Notes: generated from the letters alone by a model not told the origin. 64,000 nt of DNA from Parvibaculum sp. (GCF_030651915.1 NZ_JAUSBV010000005.1:682001-746000), one strand, 5' to 3'. Positions 20,954-29,636 are shown, counted from the stretch's first letter. A program made the numbers and translations.

Positions 20954-22030
20954 TCAGTCCGTCCGCTGCACAATCTCCCAGGCGTGGTCCGCCAACATGC
21001 GGCAGGCATCGCCCATGGTTTTTGCGCGCTCCGAGCTTGCGTTGCCGTCGAGGCCGCGCTTGTAGACACCCTGCGCGATGGCCGCGAGGCGGAAGATTGA
21101 GAAACCGACATAGAAATTCCAGTCCGCGATTCCGTCACGGCCCGTCCGCCGGCAATAGTCGGCGACATAATCCTTTTCGCGCGGGATGCCGCTCGTCTCG
21201 AAATCGACGCCGACCAGCGTGCCGGCCGTGCCTGTGTGATAGAGCATGCAATTATAGCCAAGATCGGCCAGCGGATGGCCGATGGTCGACAATTCCCAGT
21301 CCAGCACCGCGATCATCCGCGGTTCGGTCGGATGATACATGCTGTTTTCGAGCCGGTAGTCGCCATGCGCGATGCTGGTCGAATCGTCGGCCGGAATGTG
21401 ATCCGGCAGATAGGCGATCAGTTGTTCCATCGCCTCGACATTGTCGGTCTGCGAGCCGCGATACTGTTTGATCCAGCGTCCTATCTGGCGCTCGAAATAG
21501 TTCCCCGGCCGTCCATAGTCGGCAAGGTCGATCGCCGCATAGTCGACATTGTGCAGCCGCGCGAGATTTTCGTTCATGTTGTCGTAGATCGCGGCGCGCT
21601 CTTCGCGGCTCATGCCCGGCAGCGTCGGGTCGCGGAAGATGCGGCCTTCGAGAAATTCCATGATGTAGAAGGACGTACCGATGACGCTTTCGTCCTCGCA
21701 GAGCGCATACATATGCGGCACGGGCACGTCGGTTTCGGCAAGCGCCTTCATCACGCGATACTCACGGTCGACCTGATGGGCGCTTGCCAGCAATTGTCCC
21801 GGCGGCTTCTTGCGCATCACATAGCGCTTGCCACCGCCCGCGCCCGCCGTCGTCAACATGAATGTGGGGTTGGATTGCCCGCCTTCGAACTGACGCACTT
21901 CGAGCGTGCCGCCAAAGCCCGCCACGGCGTCGCGACACCAGGTTTCGAGACGCTTCACATCAAAGCGATGTGCCTCGCGGATTGCCGTCGTTTCGTCGGC
22001 GGCCTGATTTGAGACCTCATTGTCGGCCAT
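20954..22030 (-). CDS. ACAD10/11-type phosphotransferase (APH family)
   Basis: A 358-residue kinase-fold protein of the APH/choline kinase superfamily. It shows RQFEGGQSNPTFML (nucleotide loop), RKKPPGQLLASAHQVDREYRV, the catalytic SIAHGDYRLENSMYH (Asp base) and VLDWELSTIGHPLADLG (metal-binding Asp). These blocks match the kinase domain fused to acyl-CoA dehydrogenase in ACAD10/11, which acts on 4-hydroxyacyl-CoA. A role in hydroxy-fatty-acid breakdown is therefore inferred. ATG 22030 follows GGGGAGACAAC. It lies 78 bases downstream of the desaturase on the same strand. Confidence 0.88.
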   Translation of the reverse strand: MADNEVSNQAADETTAIREAHRFDVKRLETWCRDAVAGFGGTLEVRQFEGGQSNPTFMLTTAGAGGGKRYVMRKKPPGQLLASAHQVDREYRVMKALAETDVPVPHMYALCEDESVIGTSFYIMEFLEGRIFRDPTLPGMSREERAAIYDNMNENLARLHNVDYAAIDLADYGRPGNYFERQIGRWIKQYRGSQTDNVEAMEQLIAYLPDHIPADDSTSIAHGDYRLENSMYHPTEPRMIAVLDWELSTIGHPLADLGYNCMLYHTGTAGTLVGVDFETSGIPREKDYVADYCRRTGRDGIADWNFYVGFSIFRLAAIAQGVYKRGLDGNASSERAKTMGDACRMLADHAWEIVQRTD

Positions 22031-22108
22031 GAGCGTTGTCTCCCCTCTTCCGAATAACTGTTGGGAGAGACTTAGCATGCAGGCCCGGATGGGCAAAGAC
22101 AGTGTGCC

Positions 22109-23128
22109 TTAGGCGGCGTCCTCGGCGGGCTTGAAACCCTCGCCCATCGTGCCGTCGACCCGGCGCTTGCGGGCATTATGCACGAGGTCGCCCGGGCGAT
22201 CGTCGGTGTCCGGGCGCGACGTCGCCATGCGGATCACGTCGGCGTAGCTTTCCTTGGTCTCGATCCGCGGTCCATAGCCGTTGGCGATCAGAAAGGCACG
22301 GGCCTTGGGCAGATTGTAGCAAGGCACCCACATCATCAGATGATGCTCGACGTGATAGTTGACCCAATAGGGCGCAACAATGGCGCGCGCAAGCCAACCT
22401 GCCTTTGTGGTGCGGGCCTGACGGAACGGGTCATTGTCGTCGGGCACCATGGCATGTTCGGCGATGTTGCGGATGCGCGTGATCGCCTGCTGCCAGGTCA
22501 GGAAGGGCACCAGCCAGAGAATGAAATAAAGATACCAGTGGCCTGCCGCGGCCAGCACCGCGAAGATCGCAAGCTGCGCCGCCGTCGCGCGGCCAAGCTT
22601 GCTCCAATAGTGCTGCAGACGCTGCTTGAGCGGCCATTCGGACTTGCCGAGCGCATTGAGAATTTGCGCCTTGCGCTGCTGATAACCGGTCTGGCCCGTC
22701 AGGTCGCGGATCATCTTGCGGCGGAAGCTCTTGCGCGTGATCGGGAACGGGGCGGACAACACAAGGTCGGGGTCTTCGGGTTGCTGCGTATGTGCGTGAT
22801 GCTGCAGGTGATAGCGGCGATAGGCCAGCGTCTCTGCCATCATCGGATAGGCGCAGAGCCACTGACTCAGAAACATGTTGAGCTTCTGGTTGTGCGTCAG
22901 GATGCCGTGGGCGCCGTCATGCATCAGGATCGCGAGGCCGAGCTGGCGCGCGCCGATGATCATGACCGCGAGGATGTAGGTCAGCGGATTGGGAAAGGCG
23001 ACGAAGACCGCCATCGCGCCGAAGATGACGGTCCATGCGTGCACGACCTGAAAGGTACCGCGCCAGTCCGAACGGTGCCGGACGATGGCAAGCTGCGCGG
23101 GGGTGAAAAGTTCTTTCGCCGTGCTCAT
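22109..23128 (-). CDS. Fatty acid desaturase
   Basis: A 339-residue integral membrane di-iron desaturase. It has the three histidine boxes HDGAH (70-74), HLQHHAH (107-113) and HVEHH in the C-terminal third, and two pairs of hydrophobic helices. Regiospecificity cannot be read from sequence. The ATG overlaps the stop of the upstream TetR gene (ATGA), so it is translated with its probable regulator. The C-terminus (RRVDGTMGEGFKPAEDAA) is an unusual hydrophilic tail. Confidence 0.93.
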   Translation of the reverse strand: MSTAKELFTPAQLAIVRHRSDWRGTFQVVHAWTVIFGAMAVFVAFPNPLTYILAVMIIGARQLGLAILMHDGAHGILTHNQKLNMFLSQWLCAYPMMAETLAYRRYHLQHHAHTQQPEDPDLVLSAPFPITRKSFRRKMIRDLTGQTGYQQRKAQILNALGKSEWPLKQRLQHYWSKLGRATAAQLAIFAVLAAAGHWYLYFILWLVPFLTWQQAITRIRNIAEHAMVPDDNDPFRQARTTKAGWLARAIVAPYWVNYHVEHHLMMWVPCYNLPKARAFLIANGYGPRIETKESYADVIRMATSRPDTDDRPGDLVHNARKRRVDGTMGEGFKPAEDAA

Positions 23129-23781
23129 ACCGTTGCTCTCCGTTCGATCTTTCTGGCTTTCCGGTCGGGCTGTGCCACGCCGACGCCGGCGAGGCAGAAG
23201 GCGACAATTTCGTCGACGATGCGTTCGGGGTCTTTGTCGAGGTCCTGCGATTGCGGCGCCAGCGGACCGATCAATGCCGTCGGGATGGCGCCGGCGATGC
23301 AGGCGGCGGCGATCTTCGCATTCATCGGCGGCAGCTCGCCGGCCTCGATCCCGTCTTCGAGGATGCGGGAAAAAATTTCGGCATGGGTGCGGCGGAAGAA
23401 GGCGCGCTCCTCGGCCAGATTGGCGTCGACCGGTTCGGCCAGCAGCGCATAGGCAAGCCTGCGCCCCTTGACAGCGCGGCCCGCGAATGTGCGCAGGACT
23501 TTCACAAGGCGCGTTCGCGCCGGCTCGTCGCCGCTCGCGATGGTCGCCAGCAGACCCATCTCCTGCGACGAGACCTCGCGAAAGATCTGGCGGCAGAGCT
23601 CTTCCTTGGACGAGAAGTAGCGATAGATCGTGCCGGTGGCGACGCCGGCGCGGCGCGCCACTTCGCTCACCTGCGCGGCGGCGAAACCGCCTTCGGATAC
23701 GAGATCGCGCGCGGCATCGAGAATGCTGCGCCGCGTGTCGGCAAGCCGGGCTGAAACCTTGTCTGTCTGGCGATAGGCCAA
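23125..23781 (-). CDS. TetR family regulator of the desaturase operon
   Basis: A 218-residue TetR regulator with an N-terminal helix-turn-helix (SILDAARDLVSEGGFAAAQVSEVARRAGVATGTIYRYFSS) and a variable ligand domain. The only suitable start is TTG at 23781, preceded by TGAGG at 8 bases. Since the desaturase follows with ATGA overlap and a palindromic site lies just upstream, autorepression and control of the desaturase are likely. The ligand may be an acyl-CoA or fatty acid, by analogy with other TetR-desaturase pairs; that part is inference. Confidence 0.93.
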   Translation of the reverse strand: MAYRQTDKVSARLADTRRSILDAARDLVSEGGFAAAQVSEVARRAGVATGTIYRYFSSKEELCRQIFREVSSQEMGLLATIASGDEPARTRLVKVLRTFAGRAVKGRRLAYALLAEPVDANLAEERAFFRRTHAEIFSRILEDGIEAGELPPMNAKIAAACIAGAIPTALIGPLAPQSQDLDKDPERIVDEIVAFCLAGVGVAQPDRKARKIERRATV

Positions 23782-23795
23782 GATATGAACCTCAA

Positions 23796-23823
23796 TTCAT
23801 TTCAAGAAATGAACCATGGTTCA
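23796..23823. promoter_or_regulatory. Double palindromic operator upstream of TetR-desaturase operon
   Basis: Two adjoining inverted repeats. TTCATTTC and GAAATGAA are separated by AA (23796-23813), and a perfect 14-base palindrome TGAACCATGGTTCA overlaps it (23810-23823). The set lies 15-42 bases before the TTG start of the TetR gene, where a repressor would block transcription. Confidence 0.7.
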
Positions 23824-23861
23824 CGCCCCCCTGTCAAGCGTTCGGGGAGCGTCGATAGAGC

Positions 23862-24032
23862 TCAATCGGCCGCGCGCAGGACCGGGCCGAAGCCGCTCAA
23901 GGGCTTGTTCTGTTTGGCTTTTTCCGGCGCAACCTGCCGCACCTCAACAAGATCTGCCCAATGGGGCTGACCGCTGAAGGCGGCCGCGGCGATGGCGGCC
24001 TGATGGAGCCATTCTCTCAGCATCCTGTTCAT
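23862..24032 (-). CDS. Small protein of unknown function (56 residues)
   Basis: A short gene starting MNRMLREWLHQAAIAAAAFSGQ, with a strong ribosome site (TAAGGAGG, 6 bases before the ATG). The N-terminus is a short amphipathic or weakly hydrophobic helix and the rest is polar (VEVRQVAPEKAKQNKPL). No family recognised. The good ribosome site and clean frame support a real gene. It lies convergent to nothing: upstream is the divergent MFS gene, downstream the TetR operator region. Confidence 0.6.
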   Translation of the reverse strand: MNRMLREWLHQAAIAAAAFSGQPHWADLVEVRQVAPEKAKQNKPLSGFGPVLRAAD

Positions 24033-24192
24033 CGATGCCTCCTTATGTTGCGTTGCAGCATATCTAACCATGCAGTGCAGAAATTCAAGTGGCACGGACT
24101 GCGTCAAAAGCGCATATCGGGTTGCACGGGAAAGGCAGCGACTCGCTTATGGTTCTGCGGCATAACCCGGAACTCCGAATGCCGGTCCGCCC

Positions 24193-25467
24193 ATGAACCC
24201 CGCCGCGCCCGATCATCCGTCTACAGAAGAGGACAGTGCCGCCGCGCTGTTCCGGCTGCGCGATTTCCGGTTTTACATTTCGGGGCGTTTCCTCGGCACG
24301 CTGGCGATGATGATCCAGTCGGTGGCGGTCGGCTGGCAAGTCTACGACATGACCGAAAGCGCGATGGCGCTCGGCATGGTGGGGCTGGCGCAATTCCTGC
24401 CGATGGTGCTGATCACCCTGCCCGCCGGCGACGTTGCCGACCGCGTCGACCGGCGGTTGATCGTCGCGGTGGCGGCGGCTCTGGAAGCGGCGGCGGCCGG
24501 CTGGCTGATCGTGCTCTCGCTGCTCGGCACGAATGAGGTGATCTGGTTCTACGCGGCGCTGGCGCTGTTCGGCACCGGCCGCGCCATCATGGCGCCGGCC
24601 TCGCGCAGCTTCGTGCCGCTGATCGTTTCGAGCCGGCAGATGCCGCGCGCCATCGCGGTCAGCTCGTCTTCGTTCCAGATATCGGTGATCGCCGGGCCGG
24701 CGCTGGGCGGCTTTCTCTACCTCTTCGGACCGGTGGCGGCCTATGGCACCGCCTTTACCGGTTTCCTGATCGTCGCCGTCGCCTTCCTTGCGATGAAGGT
24801 ACGGCCGGCGCCGCTGCCGGAAGGGCCCGCCGTCTCGGCCATTCACCGGCTGACGGCCGGGATTTCCTTCATGCGCCGTTCGCCGATCGTCTTCGGCGCG
24901 ATTTCGCTCGATCTCTTCGCGGTGCTGCTGGGCGGCGCGACGGCGCTCTTGCCGATCTTTGCGCGCGACATTCTGGCGGTCGGACCGCAAGGGCTCGGCA
25001 TCATGCGAGCGATGCCGGCGGCGGGCGCCATCGTCGTCAGCCTGCTGCTGATCTGGCGGCCGATCCGCGCGCGCACCGGACATGTCATGTTCGCCTGTGT
25101 GGCGGTGTTCGGCATTGCCACCATCGCCTTCGGCCTGTCGCGCGATTTCGGATTGACGCTGATGGCGCTGGCGCTGATGGGCGCCTCCGACATGATCAGC
25201 GTCAATATCCGTTCGACGCTGGTGCCGCTGGCAACGCCGCAGCCGATGCTGGGCCGCGTGTCGGCGGTCGAGATGTTGTTCATCGGCGCTTCGAACGAGC
25301 TTGGCGAGTTCCGTGCCGGCGTGTCGGCGGCGCTGTTCGGCACGGTGCCGGCGGTGCTGATCGGCGGTATCGGTACGCTTGGCGTCGTCGGCCTGTGGAT
25401 GTGGCTTTTCCCGGCGCTGCGGACGGTCGACAAGTTCGAGGACGTCAAACCGAAGCAGAGCGGCTAG
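24193..25467 (+). CDS. MFS transporter (EntS-like)
   Basis: A 424-residue major facilitator with 12 predicted helices. It has the loop 2-3 motif GDVADRVDRRLIV (MFS motif A) and a second-half repeat near RPIRARTGHVMF. The N-terminal RLRDFRFYISGRFLGTLAMMIQ and the QVYDMTESAMALGMVGLAQFLP stretch resemble the EntS/enterobactin-exporter-like branch often annotated as DUF894. Substrate unknown. Its end overlaps the convergent ubiA end by 4 bases. Confidence 0.9.
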   Translation: MNPAAPDHPSTEEDSAAALFRLRDFRFYISGRFLGTLAMMIQSVAVGWQVYDMTESAMALGMVGLAQFLPMVLITLPAGDVADRVDRRLIVAVAAALEAAAAGWLIVLSLLGTNEVIWFYAALALFGTGRAIMAPASRSFVPLIVSSRQMPRAIAVSSSSFQISVIAGPALGGFLYLFGPVAAYGTAFTGFLIVAVAFLAMKVRPAPLPEGPAVSAIHRLTAGISFMRRSPIVFGAISLDLFAVLLGGATALLPIFARDILAVGPQGLGIMRAMPAAGAIVVSLLLIWRPIRARTGHVMFACVAVFGIATIAFGLSRDFGLTLMALALMGASDMISVNIRSTLVPLATPQPMLGRVSAVEMLFIGASNELGEFRAGVSAALFGTVPAVLIGGIGTLGVVGLWMWLFPALRTVDKFEDVKPKQSG

Positions 25468-26381
25468 AGGAATTGTCCGGCGACGATGGCGGCAAAGAGG
25501 ATGAAGCCGAAGTCGCGGTTGCTGCGAAAGAGCTGCAAACAAAGGGACGGATCGTCGATGTCGAGACGCCGGATCTGGCGGACGAGATGCGCCGCGGCAC
25601 CCGCCAGACCGATCCAGAAAAGAATTCCGAGGCCTGCCAGCGCGCCGGCGGCCGCGAAGCCCAGAAGCGCCGCGCCGTAGAAGAGCCACATCCATTTGTA
25701 TGTTGCGGCACCGAGCCGAAGCGCGCTCGAACGGACGCCGACGATCGCATCGTCTTCGCGGTCCTGATGGGCGTAGATGGTGTCGTAGCCGACGGTCCAG
25801 AAGACCGCACCGAGATAAAGCGCGACGGGCGCCAGCGAAAGCCCGCCCGTCACCGCCGCCCATCCCATCAGCGCGCCCCAGTTGAAGGCGAGGCCCAACA
25901 CGATCTGCGGCCAGTCGGTGAGGCGTTTCATGAAGGGATAGATCGCGACCAGCGCCAGCGAGGCGAAACCGAGCCATATGGCATAAGCATTGAGCGCGAG
26001 CAGCACGGCGAGGCCGACAAGACATTGTGCGACAAGGAACGCCCATGCGGCGGGCAACGAAATCGCGCCCGACGGCAAGGGCCGCGACCGCGTGCGCGCA
26101 ACGGCGGCGTCGATGTCGCGGTCGACGATGTCGTTATATGTGCAGCCGGCGCCGCGCATGACGATGGCGCCGAGGGCGAAAAGCGCCAGCAGCCAGGCGT
26201 TTCGCCAATCCTCCGTGGCCAGAGCAACCGACCACCAGCAGGGCAGCAGCAAGAGCCAGGTGCCGATGGGACGGTCGGCGCGGGCCAGGCGCAGAAAGGG
26301 GCGCGCGAAGGCGGGCGCGCTTGTGTCGACCCAGTTTTCGGGCGGCGCATCGGCGACGGGAGCGGGAGCGGAATCAGTCAT
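25464..26381 (-). CDS. ubiA: 4-hydroxybenzoate polyprenyltransferase UbiA
   Basis: A 305-residue integral membrane prenyltransferase of ubiquinone synthesis. The first Asp-rich motif is NDIVDRDID, the second YDTIYAHQDREDD, and the RPIGTWLLLLPCWW region after the N-terminus is typical of UbiA. About eight to nine helices follow. ATG 26381 gives the usual length; a start at 26420 would add 13 residues. The upstream noncoding region holds CTGTCAC repeats described separately. Works in the same pathway as ubiD at 8757-10283. Confidence 0.95.
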   Translation of the reverse strand: MTDSAPAPVADAPPENWVDTSAPAFARPFLRLARADRPIGTWLLLLPCWWSVALATEDWRNAWLLALFALGAIVMRGAGCTYNDIVDRDIDAAVARTRSRPLPSGAISLPAAWAFLVAQCLVGLAVLLALNAYAIWLGFASLALVAIYPFMKRLTDWPQIVLGLAFNWGALMGWAAVTGGLSLAPVALYLGAVFWTVGYDTIYAHQDREDDAIVGVRSSALRLGAATYKWMWLFYGAALLGFAAAGALAGLGILFWIGLAGAAAHLVRQIRRLDIDDPSLCLQLFRSNRDFGFILFAAIVAGQFL

Positions 26382-26446
26382 CGGACACTCGGCTGGGGCT
26401 TCGATTCGGCATGCCGGCATGATGCCACGGCGCGCCCGAACGGGGA

Positions 26447-26548
26447 TTTGTGACAGCGATTGTGACAGCGGAATCGGGCTCAGACCCCCCCTCTGTCACG
26501 AAACTGTCATAAAACTGTCACAAACGGATTTATCCCCGACTTATCCCG
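26447..26548. promoter_or_regulatory. Tandem Pho-box-like repeats with TTATCCCC units, copy 1
   Basis: In the 326-base gap between ubiA and the Nudix gene, CTGTCA begins at 26493, 26504 and 26515, an exact 11-base period with A-rich 4-base spacers as in PhoB sites (7-base repeats plus 4). Two reverse-oriented GTGACAG units precede them (26450 and 26462). TTATCCCCG (26530) and TTATCCCG (26541) follow, also 11 bases apart. The block from CAGAC and the C run through the third repeat is nearly identical to copy 2 near 54867. The rest of the gap (26549-26707) shows no gene. Confidence 0.6.
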
Positions 26549-26707
26549 CAAACGGCGCCAAATTCATGCTGCAGTGCAGCGCGGAGGTTCGACACGGCGC
26601 GAACTTCATTTTCGATGGTTTGCCGTGAAGGCAACAGGTGGACGCATATTCGAGAGTCGATTTGCACCCACGGCAATGAAATTTGCATTGCCGGGGCGGC
26701 AAGTTTC

Positions 26708-27202
26708 TCATGGGTCGATCCGGATGAGGCCCGACGGGGGAGCGGATTCGAGCAGCGCCGGCAGGTGACGCTTCAGCGACGAGGGAAAAAAGATATCCCC
26801 GCTCGCCTGGAGGGCCGGCAGCGCCCACCAGCGCAGCTCGCGGATCACCTCGCGCTCGAGACCGGTCCAGCCGGCGGTGGCGAATTCCGATTTGTCGGTA
26901 TGGGCGACGAAGAAGGTCTCCTGCAGCAGCCGCTTCTCGCCGCGGACGGTCAGAATATGTTCCGTGTACCACACGGGGCGCCCGAGGCGGGCGTCAGCGA
27001 GGCCCGTTTCCTCGGTGAGTTCGCGGCGCGCCGCCACTTCGAGCGCTTCGCCGGGCTCGACGGCGCCGCCGATCGTCACCCAATAGGCGTCGCGCAAGAC
27101 CGCGCCGTCGGCGCCACCGACCGCGGGGTCGTGCATGCGGATCAGCAGCAGGCGCTTTGCAGCGTCGAAGAGCAGGATGCGGGCGGTGAGACGGGGGCGC
27201 AT
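26708..27202 (-). CDS. Nudix hydrolase
   Basis: A 164-residue Nudix protein with the complete box GGAVEPGEALEVAARRELTEETG: Gly, the Glu seven residues on, then REL-EE-G. Nudix enzymes hydrolyse nucleoside diphosphates linked to other moieties. The C-terminal ELRWWALPALQASGDIFFPSSL resembles the common unassigned Nudix group with an extended C-terminus, so substrate is unknown. TTG 27208 is also in frame; ATG 27202 is preferred. Confidence 0.9.
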   Translation of the reverse strand: MRPRLTARILLFDAAKRLLLIRMHDPAVGGADGAVLRDAYWVTIGGAVEPGEALEVAARRELTEETGLADARLGRPVWYTEHILTVRGEKRLLQETFFVAHTDKSEFATAGWTGLEREVIRELRWWALPALQASGDIFFPSSLKRHLPALLESAPPSGLIRIDP

Positions 27203-27344
27203 GGGCAAGACGGTAACGAAGTTGGGCGGGCAAGGGTATGTGGAAGAAGAAAGGGGTTCACGCAGAGACGCAGAGGGGTTTTGGTTCTATATACGTCATT
27301 GCCTTGCTTGCACGCGCAATGACGATCCATGAAAACGACGCCCC

Positions 27345-28139
27345 ATGACCCGCCCCGCCGACCCCGACACTGACGACAATCCGCGCTGTGCCAGCGGCAA
27401 GGCGCGGCTTTTTGTCGAGGGGGAATTGCGCGCGGGTGCGGCGCTGACGCTCGACGCCGATCAATCGCATTATCTCATCAATGTGCTGCGCATGGGCGCG
27501 GGTGACGGCGCGCTGCTGTTCAACGGGCGCGACGGGGAATGGGCGGCGCGGATCGCGCAAGCGCACAAGAAGCATTGCGTGCTGGAGCTCACCGCGCGGA
27601 CGCGGGCGCAGGAACCCCTGCCCGACATCTGGCTGCTCTTTGCGCCGGTCAAGAAGGCGCGGCTCGATTTCATCGCCCAGAAGGCGACCGAGATGGGGGC
27701 CGCCGTCATCCAGCCCGTCGTCACGGCGCGAACCGTGGTGACGCGGCTGAAGGATGAGCGGCTGCAGGCCAATGCGGTGGAGGCGGCCGAGCAATGCGGG
27801 CTTGTGGCGGTGCCGGAGGTGCGCGGGGCGGCGAAGCTTGGCAGCCTGCTGGAGCGCTGGGACGCGATCGCGCCGGGGCGGCGCATTCTCTTCTGCGACG
27901 AGGGCACGGCGCCCGGCGGCGCGCGGGCGGCGCTCGAGCGGCTTGCGGGCGACGGCTGGCGCGGGACGCCGCTGGCGGTGCTGGTGGGGCCCGAAGGCGG
28001 GTTTTCGCCGGAGGAGCGGGAGATGCTCCGCTCTCGGAGCGATACGGTGGCGCTGTCGCTCGGGCCCCGCATCATGCGCGCCGACACGGCGGCCATCGCG
28101 GCGCTGGCGGTGGTGGGGTTGATGCTGGGGGACTGGTGA
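27345..28139 (+). CDS. rsmE: 16S rRNA (uracil1498-N3)-methyltransferase RsmE
   Basis: A 264-residue SPOUT methyltransferase that methylates U1498 in the 30S decoding region. It shows the N-terminal PUA-like domain (ADQSHYLINVLRMGAGD), LFAPVKKARLDFIAQKATEMG, and the trefoil knot with VGPEGGFSPEE and LGPRIMRADTAAIAAL. Two inverted, near-identical hairpin elements follow in the downstream gap and may end its transcript. Divergent from the Nudix gene. Confidence 0.95.
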   Translation: MTRPADPDTDDNPRCASGKARLFVEGELRAGAALTLDADQSHYLINVLRMGAGDGALLFNGRDGEWAARIAQAHKKHCVLELTARTRAQEPLPDIWLLFAPVKKARLDFIAQKATEMGAAVIQPVVTARTVVTRLKDERLQANAVEAAEQCGLVAVPEVRGAAKLGSLLERWDAIAPGRRILFCDEGTAPGGARAALERLAGDGWRGTPLAVLVGPEGGFSPEEREMLRSRSDTVALSLGPRIMRADTAAIAALAVVGLMLGDW

Positions 28140-28166
28140 GAAAAAATTGGTCGGCGTGGCCCGGTA

Positions 28167-28353
28167 TCCCACCCGCCCCTGGGGGGCGGGTCGAAAAATT
28201 CGAGCTTGCGAAGAATTTTTCGGGGAGGGGGAAGCGTTGTGTCGCAGAATATCTCGCGCGCGCCGAACATGACGCATGCGCCGCGCCCCCGCCCCGAAAT
28301 TTGTTTCGCTGACGCTCCACAAATTTCGACCCGCCCCCCAGGGGCGGGTGGGA
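28167..28353. repeat. Pair of inverted GC-rich hairpin elements
   Basis: The 300-base gap after rsmE holds two copies of one palindromic element in opposite orientation. The 30-base outer arms 28167-28196 and 28324-28353 are exact inverse complements (core CCCCTGGGGGGCGGGTCGAAA). Each arm continues inward into a second hairpin ending TTTCGGGG, then G-rich. The layout resembles a paired REP/BIME-like intergenic repeat, which may also terminate rsmE. Confidence 0.7.
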
Positions 28354-28439
28354 CGTGACTGCCGACCTGCGAGCCCCTACTCTCCTCTTCGCTTCCTGCC
28401 CCTACTCTTTCGTTTTCCTCCAACCCGCCGACAGAGAAA

Positions 28440-29612
28440 ATGACATCCATCCAATCCCTCACCATTGCCGTTGCCGGACTGGGGCAGCGGATTGCGACCG
28501 TGATCCGGCATCTTCATGCGGCGGCGCCGGGGGTGCGCGTTGCCGGTTATTGCGATCCGGCGCCGGTGGGCCTCAAGTCGCTCGAAAAGCGCGGCATTGC
28601 GGCCGGCGAAAGTTTCGCCAGCGTCGAGGCGATGCTGGCGGCGGTGAAGCCCGACCTGCTGATGGTCGGCTCGCCCAATCATCTGCATCTTCCGCATATC
28701 AAGGCGGGGCTTGCGGCCGGTGTGCGTATCTTTTCCGAAAAGCCGGTGGTGCGCAGCGAGGAGGAGACTTGGGAGCTGGCGCGGCTGCTCGCGGGTCATG
28801 GCGAGGCGTCGGTGATTGTCGGGCTGGTGCTGCGTTCCTCGCCGCTGGTCGCCGCCGTGCGCAAGCGGCTGTCGGAGGCGGCGTTCGGACGGCTGGTCAG
28901 TTTCGAGGGCAACGAGCATCTGCATCCCGAGCATGGCGCCTTCCTGATGCGCGACTGGCGGCGGCACGAGCGCCACGGCGGTTCGTTCCTGCTCGACAAA
29001 TGCTGCCACGATTTCGATCTCTACCGGCTCTTTGCCGGGGCGCTGCCGGCGCGCGTCGCCAGTTTCGGCGGGCGGTCGATCTTCACCCCCGACAATGCGG
29101 GGATGGCCGAGCGGCGCTATGCGAGCGGCGATCCGGCCTATGCGCAGTGGCGCGCCGGCTGGAACAGCGGCAATGACGCCTTTGCATCGGACGCCGATGT
29201 CGCCGACAACCAGGTGGCGCTGGTCGAATATCAGAACGGCGTGCGGCTTGCCTTTCACGCCAACACGCATGCGGGGCTGATGCAGCGGCGCTGGTATTTC
29301 GCCGGCACGGGCGGGGCGATGGAGGCCGATCTCGTCACCAATCGCCTCACCTTCCGCGACGCGCTGGGCGCCGACGATCCGCAGACGGAAGATATGGGGC
29401 TCGGACCGGAGGCACATTACGGCTCCGACCCTGCGATGGGGCGCGACCTTGCCGCGCATCTCCTTGAGGGCGCGCCCTTCCCGGTGCAGGTGCGCGACGC
29501 GATGGTGGCGGGGCTGACCGTGATGGCGGTCGACCGTGCGATGCGCGAAGGGACGGTGGTCGATTGCGGGGCGCTGTGGGAGAGGCTGGCGACGGAGATG
29601 GGGCGGGGGTGA
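28440..29612 (+). CDS. Gfo/Idh/MocA family oxidoreductase
   Basis: A 390-residue NAD(P)-dependent oxidoreductase. The Rossmann motif is AVAGLGQRIATVIRHL (close to GxGxxG), followed by EKPV, the conserved catalytic Lys motif seen as FSEKPVVRSEEE, and a second domain with GSFLLDKCCHDFDLYRLFAG. Family members act on sugars, inositols or related alcohols; the substrate is unknown. It begins 87 bases after the last arm of the paired repeat and has no obvious operon partner. Confidence 0.88.
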   Translation: MTSIQSLTIAVAGLGQRIATVIRHLHAAAPGVRVAGYCDPAPVGLKSLEKRGIAAGESFASVEAMLAAVKPDLLMVGSPNHLHLPHIKAGLAAGVRIFSEKPVVRSEEETWELARLLAGHGEASVIVGLVLRSSPLVAAVRKRLSEAAFGRLVSFEGNEHLHPEHGAFLMRDWRRHERHGGSFLLDKCCHDFDLYRLFAGALPARVASFGGRSIFTPDNAGMAERRYASGDPAYAQWRAGWNSGNDAFASDADVADNQVALVEYQNGVRLAFHANTHAGLMQRRWYFAGTGGAMEADLVTNRLTFRDALGADDPQTEDMGLGPEAHYGSDPAMGRDLAAHLLEGAPFPVQVRDAMVAGLTVMAVDRAMREGTVVDCGALWERLATEMGRG

Positions 29613-29636
29613 GATTTTCGGGCGGCGGGTGGTCGT

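Noticed and set aside
24085-26046. Long Arg/Asp-rich antisense frame across the MFS and ubiA genes
   Set aside because: Composition is basic and repetitive, as expected from antisense of these genes, with no start or ribosome site.
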